Shown: positions 1 through 7,788, counted from the first letter of the stretch. The stretch is 10,604 bases of DNA from JBOFOR01 sp051659545 (GCF_051659545.1 NZ_JBOFOR010000341.1:1-10604); one strand, 5' to 3'. The notes: generated by a model not told the origin, from the sequence alone. Numbers and translations are program-made.

Positions 1-54
1 TTCTTTATTATTGAACTTATTATTTTTTAATTCTACAGCTTGAAAAGTTGCCAT
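1..54 (-). CDS. Start of an unidentified protein, cut off by the window edge
   Basis: An ATG at 52-54 (minus strand) is preceded by a strong AAGGAGG ribosome binding site about 6 bases upstream. It opens a frame that stays open to the window edge for 18 codons, beginning MATFQAVELKNNK. The frame follows the terminator that closes the glycine reductase operon, so it is probably a separate transcription unit. I see no convincing promoter hexamers in the roughly 170 AT-rich bases between terminator and start. The peptide is too short to assign a family. The start is well supported; the product is unknown. Confidence 0.6.
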   Translation of the reverse strand, partial: MATFQAVELKNNKFNNKE

Positions 55-223
55 ATATTCCTCCTTGAGTTTTTAATATGATTAAATATTACCAAGAAGG
101 AAATTTATTTTCTATGCAGAGATTCTTTTACGCTTACATTTCTATTTTAAATTATCGGATTAAATTTAAATTACTTTATATATTTATTTATATTTAATTT
201 TATCACCATTACATTTAAACGCT

Positions 224-260
224 AAAAAGTCATCCTCTAAGTGTTTAAAGGATGACTTTT
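224..260 (-). terminator. Intrinsic terminator ending the grd operon
   Basis: On the minus strand, AAAAGTCATCCT and AGGATGACTTTTT form a 12-13 bp stem around a 12-base loop, and the stem runs directly into a T run. It lies 16 bases past the grdD stop codon, where an operon terminator is expected. The A and T flanks are symmetric, so it could also stop transcription on the plus strand. Confidence 0.88.
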
Positions 261-276
261 ATGCTTACTATAAAAA

Positions 277-1422
277 TTATTTTGCCGTATATCCAGCTTT
301 TAATAATATTTCTACTGCTTCATTTCCTTTAGTCTCATTTACTAATACTATAGGACCTGTACAGCCCATTCCACTTTCTGCATATATAGAAGCTTTCCAT
401 AATACCTTAACTGCATCTTCTAAATCCATAACATCTATTCCTGATATTTGATGAGTAACAACTTCCTTTGGAGGCATTGCCACTTCCTCATCAGTAGATT
501 TAACTTCTTTCTTAGTTAAAGCAGAAATTATATCATCAAGTTTAGCATTCTTAGCACTTAAGTATTCATTTTTAGCTATATTATTTACTTCTCCCTTAGC
601 CACATCATAAGCATATTTTAATGCATTAGCAACTACTGGAGAACCTGAAGCTCTTGATAAAATCAATATTCTTCTATGATAATCTTCCCCTACACCTGGA
701 CCATATCCATATCCTGCTGCTTCATAATCTCCACCTGTTGTATAAGAAGAGAAAACTTTCATGAATATATTTCCACTTAAAGTATCACAAACCATAACAT
801 CAGGTGCACCTGCTAATAAGTCATTTCCTCTCATAACACATCCACCATCTGCTCTTATAGAATCAGCAAATTCTACATCATAACCATTAGATTGTAAATC
901 CTTTAAACATTTTTCTACTTGTCTAGCTCCATCTAAGTTAAGGATACCAATTTTAGGCGATTTTATTCCTATACTTTTTGCAGTAGCTATACCACTAATA
1001 GCATTTCTAACCATTGCCTCTATTCTATTTGTTGCACTAGTTCCTGTAGTAGTAGCAAGAATCATTTCTGTTCCTCTAGCAGGAGTAATTACTCTTCCTA
1101 CTGTAGAAACCCCTATTGGAAAATTATAATGCATAGTAACTACTGCATCTATATAACCACTATCTAATAATTCTTCCATCTTTGCGTGCATTTCTTTTTC
1201 ACAGTTTACTTCTACTATTTCTAAATCTGTGTCTACTTTAGGGCCTATTAATACTATATCAAATAAATTAGACTTAGCTAGATGAGCTCCTTTTACTAAA
1301 TTATCTACTCCATGCTCACTACCTAATGTAGTTAATCCTATTTTAATTTTCTTTCCAAATTCACCGCTTTGTATAGCATCAGCTATTTCTAGGAAGGTAT
1401 TCGCTATTAATTTTTTAGTCAT
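277..1422 (-). CDS. grdD: Glycine reductase complex protein C, subunit GrdD
   Basis: This 381-residue protein is the smaller subunit of protein C, the last enzyme of glycine reductase. Protein C takes the carboxymethyl group carried on the selenocysteine of GrdA and, with phosphate, releases acetyl phosphate, which yields ATP through acetate kinase. The sequence resembles the PlsX/phosphotransacetylase-type fold: an N-terminal segment around residues 26-60 (IGLTTLGSEHGVDNLV) and a central stretch rich in G and D at 190-245. The family's known active-site thiol (Cys359 in Eubacterium acidaminophilum GrdD) most likely corresponds to Cys354 here, in GMGCTGP near the C-terminus; this correspondence is inferred by motif position. 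The ATG is preceded by a GGGGGG ribosome binding site that overlaps the grdC stop region, only 12 bases away, which suggests tight co-translation. It is the last gene before the operon terminator. Confidence 0.95.
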   Translation of the reverse strand: MTKKLIANTFLEIADAIQSGEFGKKIKIGLTTLGSEHGVDNLVKGAHLAKSNLFDIVLIGPKVDTDLEIVEVNCEKEMHAKMEELLDSGYIDAVVTMHYNFPIGVSTVGRVITPARGTEMILATTTGTSATNRIEAMVRNAISGIATAKSIGIKSPKIGILNLDGARQVEKCLKDLQSNGYDVEFADSIRADGGCVMRGNDLLAGAPDVMVCDTLSGNIFMKVFSSYTTGGDYEAAGYGYGPGVGEDYHRRILILSRASGSPVVANALKYAYDVAKGEVNNIAKNEYLSAKNAKLDDIISALTKKEVKSTDEEVAMPPKEVVTHQISGIDVMDLEDAVKVLWKASIYAESGMGCTGPIVLVNETKGNEAVEILLKAGYTAK

Positions 1423-1434
1423 AATATTCCCCCC

Positions 1435-2967
1435 CTATTCTTCTAACATATCTAATGCTAATTTTTTCATGGACTCAGCTATTATTTTCTTAATTTCTTC
1501 CTTAGATACTCCATTAGCTTCTTCAGTCACTCCATTGTTTCTCTCTGCTACAAAAGATACTCCATCAAATAGATTTGTCATTCTTCCTAGGAATAAACTT
1601 CCTTTACCAACTATCATAGCTCTATTTTTGTCTCCAGTAGTTAAATCATCTATTAAGAAACCTATATATGGTACTCCTGATGGTATATGACCTTGAGTTG
1701 GAGCCCATCCTGGTAAACCTTTCTCTTCAACAAATCCCTTTAAATCTTTCTTTTCTATATCTCCACGCTTAACTGCAAGTGCACCTATCATCTTGTAGTT
1801 AGCTTCTGGTACATCCCCTGCTCCTGCTGGTTTTGTTATATCTGGATTTTGCATTTCCACTGAGAATACATCTACATCAGTTATTTTTAAATTAGCTCTA
1901 TCAATACCTGAAGTTATTAAAGATGTCATTACTGCTTGAGGAGAAGACCCTGTTCCAACATTGTGTTTTCCTACTAAATCAGTTCTAATTATTGGATTTA
2001 TTCCATCATTTTCAGAAACTAAAACTGCAAATCCTCCTACTACATCTTCTAAAACTGGTAAACCTTTTTTAATATGATCTTTAGCATTCATTCCAAGTTT
2101 TGCACTAGCTCCACCTGCAACTACCATTACATTTTTAAATATTCCTGATTTTACAAGAGCTGATGCTTGTATAAGAGCATGTGTAGGTGCTGCACAGAAT
2201 CCTCTAGTATCTGAACCTGTAGCATTTGTAAGTCCTACTATTTCAGCAATAGCCTTAGCAAAGTTTCCTCCACCTCTTTGATTTATATCTCCACAAGCTT
2301 CTTCTGAGCACTCTAATACATAATCTATAGAAGTAGGATCTACCTTAGAGCTTCTTACTAAATGAATACCTGATAATACTCCCGAAGCTTTTACTACTAA
2401 GTTTTCAAACATTGTATGTGCATTTAAGTTAACATCTACATCATGAGCTCTTTTTATGTATCCTACAAAATTACTTTCATTATATAAACCTTCTGCAACA
2501 TGACTATTTACTAATTCTATACCTTCTTCTATATTATCTCCCTTTAACTTCGCTATAAAAGGCATAAGTTCTGGGTAATTATTTTCTATTTTAGGTTTTA
2601 CTTCATTTATAAATTCTTCACTTAACTTAACTAAATCAAAAGCATCACATATTTGCATCAATGCAATAAACTCATCCTGAGGCATTATCTCCCCAAGCTT
2701 ACCATTTCTGCTACCTTCTATCTTTTCATTACACCAAGGCATAGAAAATGTTTTTAACTCTTCTGGTCTATTATTTCCTATATAAACTTGATTTGGTATG
2801 TAGTTAACTACATCTTCATAATTTCTAATATGGTTACTTATTTCTTTTAAAAACTCTGAATCTGGATTAGTTGCTCTTTCTACATTACAAGTACTACCAT
2901 TTTGTACTATCATATCTGGAGTATGAATTAGCACATAACTTGCCCCTTTAAGTACTGGATAAGACAT
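1435..2967 (-). CDS. grdC: Glycine reductase complex protein C, subunit GrdC
   Basis: This 510-residue protein is the larger subunit of protein C and works with GrdD to make acetyl phosphate. It has a thiolase/ketoacyl-ACP synthase III-like fold. The segment GSDTRGFCAAPTHALIQA places Cys258 where condensing enzymes carry their nucleophile, followed by the small-residue helix of that fold and then VMVVAGGASAKLGM at about 280-293. A roughly 160-residue N-terminal region precedes the thiolase-like core, as expected for GrdC. The C-terminal 35 residues (NNGVTEEANGVSKEEIKKII) look like a charged helical tail. The start has an AGGGGG ribosome binding site 6 bases upstream. The gene is separated from grdB by 133 bases holding two hairpins, the longest gap inside grdB-grdD, and is nearly fused to grdD. 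Identification is firm; the role of Cys258 is inferred from fold analogy. Confidence 0.95.
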   Translation of the reverse strand: MSYPVLKGASYVLIHTPDMIVQNGSTCNVERATNPDSEFLKEISNHIRNYEDVVNYIPNQVYIGNNRPEELKTFSMPWCNEKIEGSRNGKLGEIMPQDEFIALMQICDAFDLVKLSEEFINEVKPKIENNYPELMPFIAKLKGDNIEEGIELVNSHVAEGLYNESNFVGYIKRAHDVDVNLNAHTMFENLVVKASGVLSGIHLVRSSKVDPTSIDYVLECSEEACGDINQRGGGNFAKAIAEIVGLTNATGSDTRGFCAAPTHALIQASALVKSGIFKNVMVVAGGASAKLGMNAKDHIKKGLPVLEDVVGGFAVLVSENDGINPIIRTDLVGKHNVGTGSSPQAVMTSLITSGIDRANLKITDVDVFSVEMQNPDITKPAGAGDVPEANYKMIGALAVKRGDIEKKDLKGFVEEKGLPGWAPTQGHIPSGVPYIGFLIDDLTTGDKNRAMIVGKGSLFLGRMTNLFDGVSFVAERNNGVTEEANGVSKEEIKKIIAESMKKLALDMLEE

Positions 2968-2997
2968 AAAGCACCCCCTATAAATTTATATTTATAT

Positions 2998-3025
2998 CCA
3001 ACACCGAATAAATAAGAGGTGCTGG
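2998..3025 (-). other. RNA hairpin upstream of grdC
   Basis: On the minus strand CCAGCACC and GGTGTTGG pair over 8 bp (one G-U) around a 12-base loop. The hairpin lies about 30 bases before the grdC start and has no T run after it, so it is not a typical terminator. It may protect or define an mRNA end between the protein B and protein C genes. Function is inferred only. Confidence 0.5.
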
Positions 3026-3043
3026 TAATTTTCATAACTTTAC

Positions 3044-3073
3044 AAATAGATGGACTAAAAAGCCCATCTATTT
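3044..3073 (-). other. RNA hairpin after the grdB stop codon
   Basis: AAATAGATGG and CCATCTATTT form a perfect 10 bp stem, extended by two more pairs inside after one mismatch, with a small A/T-rich loop. It begins 27 bases after the grdB stop. The bases that follow (GTAAAG) are not a T run, so full termination is unlikely. A processing site, a 3' stabiliser or a weak attenuator adjusting protein C relative to protein A/B would fit. A second short AAATAGAT copy lies just before the stem at 3076-3085. Confidence 0.55.
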
Positions 3074-3100
3074 ATACTATCTATTTATCCTAACTACATC

Positions 3101-4450
3101 TTAAGCCATAACTTTCTTTTTAAATATTGATGTGTCTGGATTTTCAAATACAGTTTGATCTTCAACTTCTGTAGTTAAAGCAGCTAATGCTTTTTCTACT
3201 AATCCTCTTCTTAACGCCTTTTCTTCTCTTGGGTCAAGGTTTGGATTTCCAAGTGGATGTGGTATTGCTATAGCTGGAACTATTCTGTTTGCTCCAACTG
3301 TTAAAGATATAGGAACTACTGTACACATATGAACTACAGGAACTTCCATAACTCTTTCTATTTCTTTTACCATCGTTGCACCGCAACGAGTACAAGTACC
3401 TCACGTAGAAGTAAGTATAACTGCTTCTACTCCTGCTGCTTTTAATCTAGTACCTATTTCATTAGCAAAAGCTTTTGCACTTGCAACTGCTGTACCATTA
3501 CCAACAGTTGTGTAAAATAACTCGTGTAACTCTCCTATAATACCTTCTTTTACAAAATCTCTAAGTACATCAACTGGTAAAACTCTGTCTGCATCTAAAT
3601 TAGCATATACTGGGTCGTATCCACCATGTGCAGTTTCATGAGTTTCTTCTGTTAAGTTATCAAATCCTACTAAAGAGTATTCTCCAAACTTAGATGCAGA
3701 AGAAGATTCTATTCTATCTGGATTTCCTTTTGGTACTATACCTCCTGAAGTAAGTACTGCTACTTTAATATTTGATAAATCTTTTACTGCCTTAGCAGGA
3801 GCAACTCTATCAAATACAGGCATTGGATATTCTGTTACAAATTCCTCTCCCTTTATCTTTTTAAGTAACATATCTACAGCTCTTTTTGATCCTTTTTCGC
3901 TATGGAAGAAATTCACTCTTAATCCTCTTTCAAGGTATCCTTCTTCTGCTGGTGATCCTATAGCTTCACCACTAACTAACTTCTGAGCAAAACTAGCTAC
4001 TTTTGGAAGTGCTTTTCTCATACCTGCAGCTGAGTCAGATGTTTCTATTATATAAACATCCTTTTTATACATATCTGCTCCTGGATTTTCTATATACATT
4101 CCTGTAAAACAAGGTATATTTAAGTTTTCTTGAACAACTTTTGTTATAGCTCCTGCAGCTACTCCATATCTACCAGCATTAAATGATGGTCCAGCTATGA
4201 AAAGTTGTGGTTCAAACCCTTTTATCATGTTTAATACTTCTTCACTAGCTGATTCTAAGTTTTCATTGAAATATGTATCCCCACATACAACAGTTCCAAC
4301 TATCTCCATGTTATCCCCTAATAGCTTATCTAGTTGTAAGCTTATTGGAGGTAAAGTTTCAGCCACATGTGGCTTAGTATCAGCCTTTTCTTCTCCACCG
4401 ATTCCAGCGAAGAATTGATTTATATAATGAACTACTCTTAGTTTTTCCAT
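3101..4450 (-). CDS. grdB: Glycine reductase selenoprotein GrdB (protein B, glycine-specific), UGA read as selenocysteine
   Basis: This 449-residue selenoprotein is the substrate-activating subunit of protein B. Together with the pyruvoyl-bearing GrdE fragments it converts the glycine Schiff base to a carboxymethyl-selenoether that is passed to GrdA. The in-frame UGA at 3401-3403 is selenocysteine 350. The surrounding text reads ILTST-U-GTCTRCGATM, so U350 and Cys353 form a UxxC redox pair with Cys356 close by, matching the conserved Sec350 position of the family. The frame stays open and conserved on both sides of the UGA, and a SECIS-like hairpin follows it. Automatic callers will split it into two pieces (3401-4450 and 3101-3373). 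The start has an AAAGGGGTG ribosome binding site and lies 27 bases after grdA. Sarcosine- and betaine-specific paralogues (GrdF, GrdH) exist; the glycine riboswitch and neighbouring grdE support glycine. Confidence 0.96.
3368..3392 (-). promoter_or_regulatory. Bacterial SECIS element in grdB
   Basis: Just after the UGA (3401-3403), TCGTTGC and GCAACGA form a perfect 7 bp stem closed by the three-base loop GGT. It is extended by a TAC/GTA pairing across a two-base bulge. The loop begins 19 bases after the UGA, within the range for bacterial SECIS hairpins, and a G-U in the apical loop is what SelB-type recognition usually needs. The hairpin is part of the coding sequence. Confidence 0.75.
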
Positions 4451-4477
4451 ATTTTATTTTTCACCCCTTTTGTTTAA

Positions 4478-4957
4478 TTAACTATTAAACTTACAGAATT
4501 GATTTCTTATACTAGACATTTCGTCTACTATTTCATCAACTTCAAGTACCATTTCCATCATGCTTATTTGTTCTTCATAAACAGCCTCATTAAACTCAGC
4601 CTTCATCTCTTCTTCTACAACATGATATACTCTAAGACCTAATTCAACTCCAGCAAGTGGACCCGCAAATGTTGGATCTCCTGCTGTTACTGTTTCTGCT
4701 GCAAGACCTGCAGCTTCGGCTTCAGATGCACCTAGTAAAACCACTAAGTTATCAGCTCCGTGTTTTTCACAAGCTTCTTTAACTCTCTTTTGGTTTTCTA
4801 AGTCCATAGCCCCAGCAGCCGTTCAGACAAAACATTCTGTTGAAGAGAATATTATCTCCGTTCCTTCTACTGTTTTTACACATTCTTCTATAGCTGGTCC
4901 AGGTATACCATCACGGTCACCTATTATAAGGACCTTTTTATTTGCAAGTATGCTCAT
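4478..4957 (-). CDS. grdA: Glycine/sarcosine/betaine reductase selenoprotein GrdA (protein A), UGA read as selenocysteine
   Basis: Protein A is the small carrier selenoprotein shared by glycine, sarcosine and betaine reductases. Its selenol accepts the carboxymethyl group from protein B and delivers it to protein C, and the resulting mixed selenide-sulfide is reduced by thioredoxin. The reconstructed protein has 159 residues, the usual length. The UGA at 4823-4825 is Sec45 within TECFVUTAAGAM, so Cys42 and Sec45 make the diagnostic CxxU motif. The real ATG is at 4955-4957, with AAAGGGGG eight bases upstream; the first 50 residues (MSILANKKVLIIGDRDGIPG onward) precede the ATG at 4805-4807 that a standard caller would use. 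Cys42-Phe-Val-Sec45 is the site TrxA should attack. A downstream SECIS hairpin must exist, but I could not identify its pairing by eye. It lies between grdE and grdB. Confidence 0.97.
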
Positions 4958-5017
4958 AATTATCCCCCTTTTTATACTTCTGTTATATATTTTAATGTTC
5001 TTATGTTTATTTGTTAT

Positions 5018-6304
5018 CTAATATGTTGTTGTAGATAAACGTCCAAATCCTGTCTCATTTGTAGATCCTGTTATAACTTGTATTTCAGCTTCTATGCTTC
5101 CATCTTCTCTTAAACTTCCTGCGAATCCTCCAGCTATTACATCTACAACTTCTATATGACCTATAATTTTATCCATCTTAGGAAGAACTATTAATTCATT
5201 AGCATTTCCACCTGTTACAACTGCATCTGCTCTAACATCTGCATCTGCAAGTGATTGAGAAGCTCCATCACGACCTGCATATTCATCTGTTACTATAACT
5301 GTTTTTATATCTTCCATTTCTATTTTTTTACAGTTCATTATAAGATCTGTATCTGGGTTACCAAATCCTTCTTGTGAAATTATAACTGCATCTAATCCTA
5401 AATACTTACATAACTTAGCAGTCCAGTTTGAAGATCTTTCTTTATCTGCTAGATATACGTTTTCATTAGTTATAATTACACCTACAAAGTTTATTTCTTT
5501 TCCATGTTGTTCATATAAGTCTTCAACTATTGAGTTATTTATGTGAACATAAGAAGGGTTTTTATCACATGCAGAAACACAGTTTCCACTAACTATAGCA
5601 CCATCCATAAGTTCTGTTGGATAAAGTAATGTCGGAACTATTTGTTTTGCATCTACTCCATATACATATGTATCATGAAGTAACCCTTGTGTTTGTAACA
5701 TATATACATATCCTACTTTAGGAAGTTCTGGATATTCTTTTATAGATTCTAATAATGGTTTAGTTTCATAAACCTTAACTTCATTAGGCTCAACATTTCT
5801 TCCTGCTTCTCCTAAATATGCTGCAGCTTTAAATCCTATCATTCTAACAGCTTTTTCATGGTCATGTTGCTTTAATCCATCTACTGGCTCTGCTATAACT
5901 ACTACATTGTGTAGATTAGAGAATGGACAATAATCAGCACCAGGTCCCGTCATATCTATTATACCTTCTTGGAAACCAACTATTTTACCTGTAGTTACAA
6001 CTGCACAACCAGAAAGAGCATGAGTTTTTCCAGTACCAACAGTTTCAACTTTTGAAATTATTCCTGGGAATATTCCACCCTTACCTTCAACTTTTACTCT
6101 TGGTTCTATTACATCTTTAACAGGTGTTATTCTTACACTTTCCCCTGGATGAACTATATCTAAATCTATAGATTTAATATGGTCATCTCCACCTATTTCT
6201 TTAAGCATCTCTTCTTTATTTACGTATAAAACTCCATCTTTAACTTCAGTTACTTCACCAAACTGAACGTCATTTATAAAGATTTTCCCTAACTCAAGAC
6301 GCAT
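5018..6304 (-). CDS. grdE: Glycine reductase proprotein GrdE (protein B, pyruvoyl-forming)
   Basis: This 428-residue proprotein is cleaved into two subunits of protein B. The new N-terminus of the smaller one carries the carbonyl (pyruvoyl-type) group that binds the glycine amino group as a Schiff base. The cleavage site is recognisable as Asn241-Cys242 in DGAIVSGNCVSACDKN, the same residue number reported for the family (Cys242), giving fragments of about 241 and 187 residues. Other conserved segments include SGCAVVTTGKIVGFQEGIIDMTGPG (residues 98-122) and the C-terminal GFGRLSTTTY. The start has an AGGGGGTG ribosome binding site 5 bases upstream. A 176-base gap separates it from trxA, and 60 bases separate it from grdA. 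Sarcosine (GrdG) and betaine (GrdI) paralogues are related, and glycine specificity is inferred from the operon. Confidence 0.95.
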   Translation of the reverse strand: MRLELGKIFINDVQFGEVTEVKDGVLYVNKEEMLKEIGGDDHIKSIDLDIVHPGESVRITPVKDVIEPRVKVEGKGGIFPGIISKVETVGTGKTHALSGCAVVTTGKIVGFQEGIIDMTGPGADYCPFSNLHNVVVIAEPVDGLKQHDHEKAVRMIGFKAAAYLGEAGRNVEPNEVKVYETKPLLESIKEYPELPKVGYVYMLQTQGLLHDTYVYGVDAKQIVPTLLYPTELMDGAIVSGNCVSACDKNPSYVHINNSIVEDLYEQHGKEINFVGVIITNENVYLADKERSSNWTAKLCKYLGLDAVIISQEGFGNPDTDLIMNCKKIEMEDIKTVIVTDEYAGRDGASQSLADADVRADAVVTGGNANELIVLPKMDKIIGHIEVVDVIAGGFAGSLREDGSIEAEIQVITGSTNETGFGRLSTTTY

Positions 6305-6382
6305 ACGTACACCCCCTATTTTTTTATCAAAATTAGTATTTTTATTTATAACTAAGCTTAAATTATTAAGTAATTTATTTTG

Positions 6383-6411
6383 TACATAATTTCATACTTA
6401 ATCTTTATCAA
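6383..6411 (-). promoter_or_regulatory. Weak candidate internal promoter before grdE
   Basis: TTGATA (6406-6411) and TATGTA (6383-6388) are spaced 17 bases apart on the minus strand, about 80 bases upstream of grdE. The -10 is poor and the region is very AT-rich, so a chance match is quite possible. A separate promoter here would let the reductase genes be made independently of trxB and trxA. Confidence 0.25.
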
Positions 6412-6433
6412 GCTTGTTTTAAACTATATATAT

Positions 6434-6452
6434 ATTTGAGGTATCCCCAAAT
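6434..6452 (-). other. RNA hairpin between trxA and grdE
   Basis: ATTTGGGG and CCTCAAAT pair over 8 bp (one G-U) around the loop ATA, 28 bases after the trxA stop. The following bases are ATATATATAG, not a clear T run, so this may be a weak attenuator or an RNA processing/stability element and not a full terminator. Confidence 0.45.
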
Positions 6453-6480
6453 TTATAACAACATTATATTATGATTTTAA

Positions 6481-6798
6481 CTAAAGATATTTTTTTATCA
6501 TTTCTTCTATATTAGATTTAGTTGCATCATCTTTAGTAACTTCATCTATTTTAGCTCCATCTTTATATACAGCTATAGTAGGAAGACCTAATACTTTTTC
6601 TTTTATTGCTAATCTTCTTGCTTTTGTTGTATCTAACTTACAGAATTTAAAGTTTTCTGTGTATTGATTTGCTAATTCCTCAACTTCAGGAAGTAATGCT
6701 TTGCAAGGCTCACACCCTTCACTCCAAAAATCTACAACAACTATTCCTTCATGTTTTACTACTTCTTCTTCAAAAGTATTTTTATCTAATACTAACAT
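6481..6798 (-). CDS. trxA: Thioredoxin of the glycine reductase operon
   Basis: This 105-residue protein has a single thioredoxin domain. It reduces the oxidised CxxU centre of GrdA after each turnover and is itself reduced by the adjacent TrxB. The active site is WSEGCEPCKAL with Cys29 and Cys32. The canonical WCGPC becomes GCEPC, so the tryptophan directly before the first cysteine and the glycine after it are both replaced. Grd-linked thioredoxins are known to deviate here (GCVPC in some species), which may tune the redox potential toward a selenide-sulfide substrate. The cis-proline loop is present (GLPTIAVY). The ribosome binding site is AAGGGGG, and the gene lies 24 bases after trxB. 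Length is normal and there are no membrane or signal segments, so it should be cytoplasmic. Confidence 0.95.
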   Translation of the reverse strand: MLVLDKNTFEEEVVKHEGIVVVDFWSEGCEPCKALLPEVEELANQYTENFKFCKLDTTKARRLAIKEKVLGLPTIAVYKDGAKIDEVTKDDATKSNIEEMIKKYL

Positions 6799-6822
6799 TT
6801 AAAATCCCCCTTTATTTTATCT

Positions 6823-7788
6823 TTATATAGTCGCTTCCTCTAAATGAGTTAAACTATTTTCAATATATTTTTCAGCACTTATTGTAGCTATTGCACCATC
6901 ACTAGTAGCTGTTACTACTTGTCTAAGCATTTTTATTCTACAATCTCCTGCTGCAAAAACTCCATCTACATTTGTTTTCATATTTTCGTCAGTTTTTATA
7001 TATCCATTTGCATCCATATCTATTTTGCCTTTGAATATTTGTGTTTGAGGGTCTAAGCCTACAAATACAAATACACCCATTGTACCATCATCTTCATCAG
7101 CTTCGTATTCTGTTATTTCCCCTGTTACTGTGTTTTCAAACACTATCTTTTCTAAAATTCCATCCCCTTGTAATTCTTTTATTGTTGTATTAAACATAAA
7201 CTCTATATTTTCATTTTCTTTAGCTTTTTCCTCTATTGACCTAGCACACTTTAATTTTTCACTTCTATGTACTATAGTAACTTTTCTTGCAAACTTAGTT
7301 AAGAACATACCTTCCTCTATAGCACTGTTTCCTCCACCTACTGCAAATACTTCTAAATCAGTAAAGAAATCTCCATCACAAGTTGCACAGTAAGATACTC
7401 CTTTTCCAGTAAGCTCTTTTTCACCACTTACTCCTAGCTTTCTAGGTGTCGCTCCGGTTGCTATTATTAGAGTCTTGCCTTTATATTCACTCTTTTCCCC
7501 TTTTATTACCTTTATGTCATCATTTAAATCTACATCTACTATTGCATCTTTAACCATTTCTGCTCCAAAGCTTTTACATTGCTCTACCATTCTAGCTATT
7601 ATCTTTGGTCCAGATGCCTCCTCTACACTACCTGGGTAATTGGCAACGTCATGAGTTGTTACTATTTGACCACCGGTTTTACTTTTTTCAATTATTAAAG
7701 TTTTAAGCTTTGCTCTTGCACCGTAAAGTCCTGCTGAAAGTCCTGCTGGACCTGATCCTATTATTATTAAATCATATAAATTATCCAT
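6823..7788 (-). CDS. trxB: Thioredoxin reductase (FAD-dependent) of the glycine reductase operon
   Basis: This 321-residue low-molecular-weight thioredoxin reductase flavoprotein passes electrons to TrxA for GrdA reduction. Visible motifs in order: FAD-binding GSGPAG at 11-16; redox disulfide CATC with Cys134 and Cys137; nucleotide-binding AVGGGNSAIEE at 149-159; and the second FAD motif GVFAAGDCR at 276-283 followed by RQVVTATSDGAIA. One feature is odd: the usual NADPH 2'-phosphate motif HRRxxxR reads HRSEKLK at 174-180, replacing two of the expected arginines with Ser and Lys. Nicotinamide preference may therefore differ from classical enzymes, but the Gly-rich loop is intact, so loss of NAD(P)H use is not shown. 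The start has AGGAGG upstream. The gene follows grdX by 80 bases and precedes trxA by 24. Confidence 0.95.
   Translation of the reverse strand: MDNLYDLIIIGSGPAGLSAGLYGARAKLKTLIIEKSKTGGQIVTTHDVANYPGSVEEASGPKIIARMVEQCKSFGAEMVKDAIVDVDLNDDIKVIKGEKSEYKGKTLIIATGATPRKLGVSGEKELTGKGVSYCATCDGDFFTDLEVFAVGGGNSAIEEGMFLTKFARKVTIVHRSEKLKCARSIEEKAKENENIEFMFNTTIKELQGDGILEKIVFENTVTGEITEYEADEDDGTMGVFVFVGLDPQTQIFKGKIDMDANGYIKTDENMKTNVDGVFAAGDCRIKMLRQVVTATSDGAIATISAEKYIENSLTHLEEATI

Noticed and set aside
1469..1690. Plus-strand open frame inside grdC
   Set aside because: Antisense shadow of a well-identified gene with no start signals.
4197..4418. Plus-strand open frame inside grdB
   Set aside because: Antisense shadow of grdB, with no family resemblance or ribosome binding site.
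3101..4450. Two separate genes or a pseudogene at the grdB position (stop at 3401-3403)
   Set aside because: The stop is UGA at the family's known selenocysteine position, the frame continues in phase with conserved sequence, and a SECIS-like hairpin follows.
4478..4807. A short 109-residue gene starting at 4807
   Set aside because: It is the C-terminal part of grdA after Sec45. The true start at 4957 has a ribosome binding site and gives the conserved N-terminus.
7130..7393. Plus-strand open frame inside trxB
   Set aside because: Antisense shadow of trxB.
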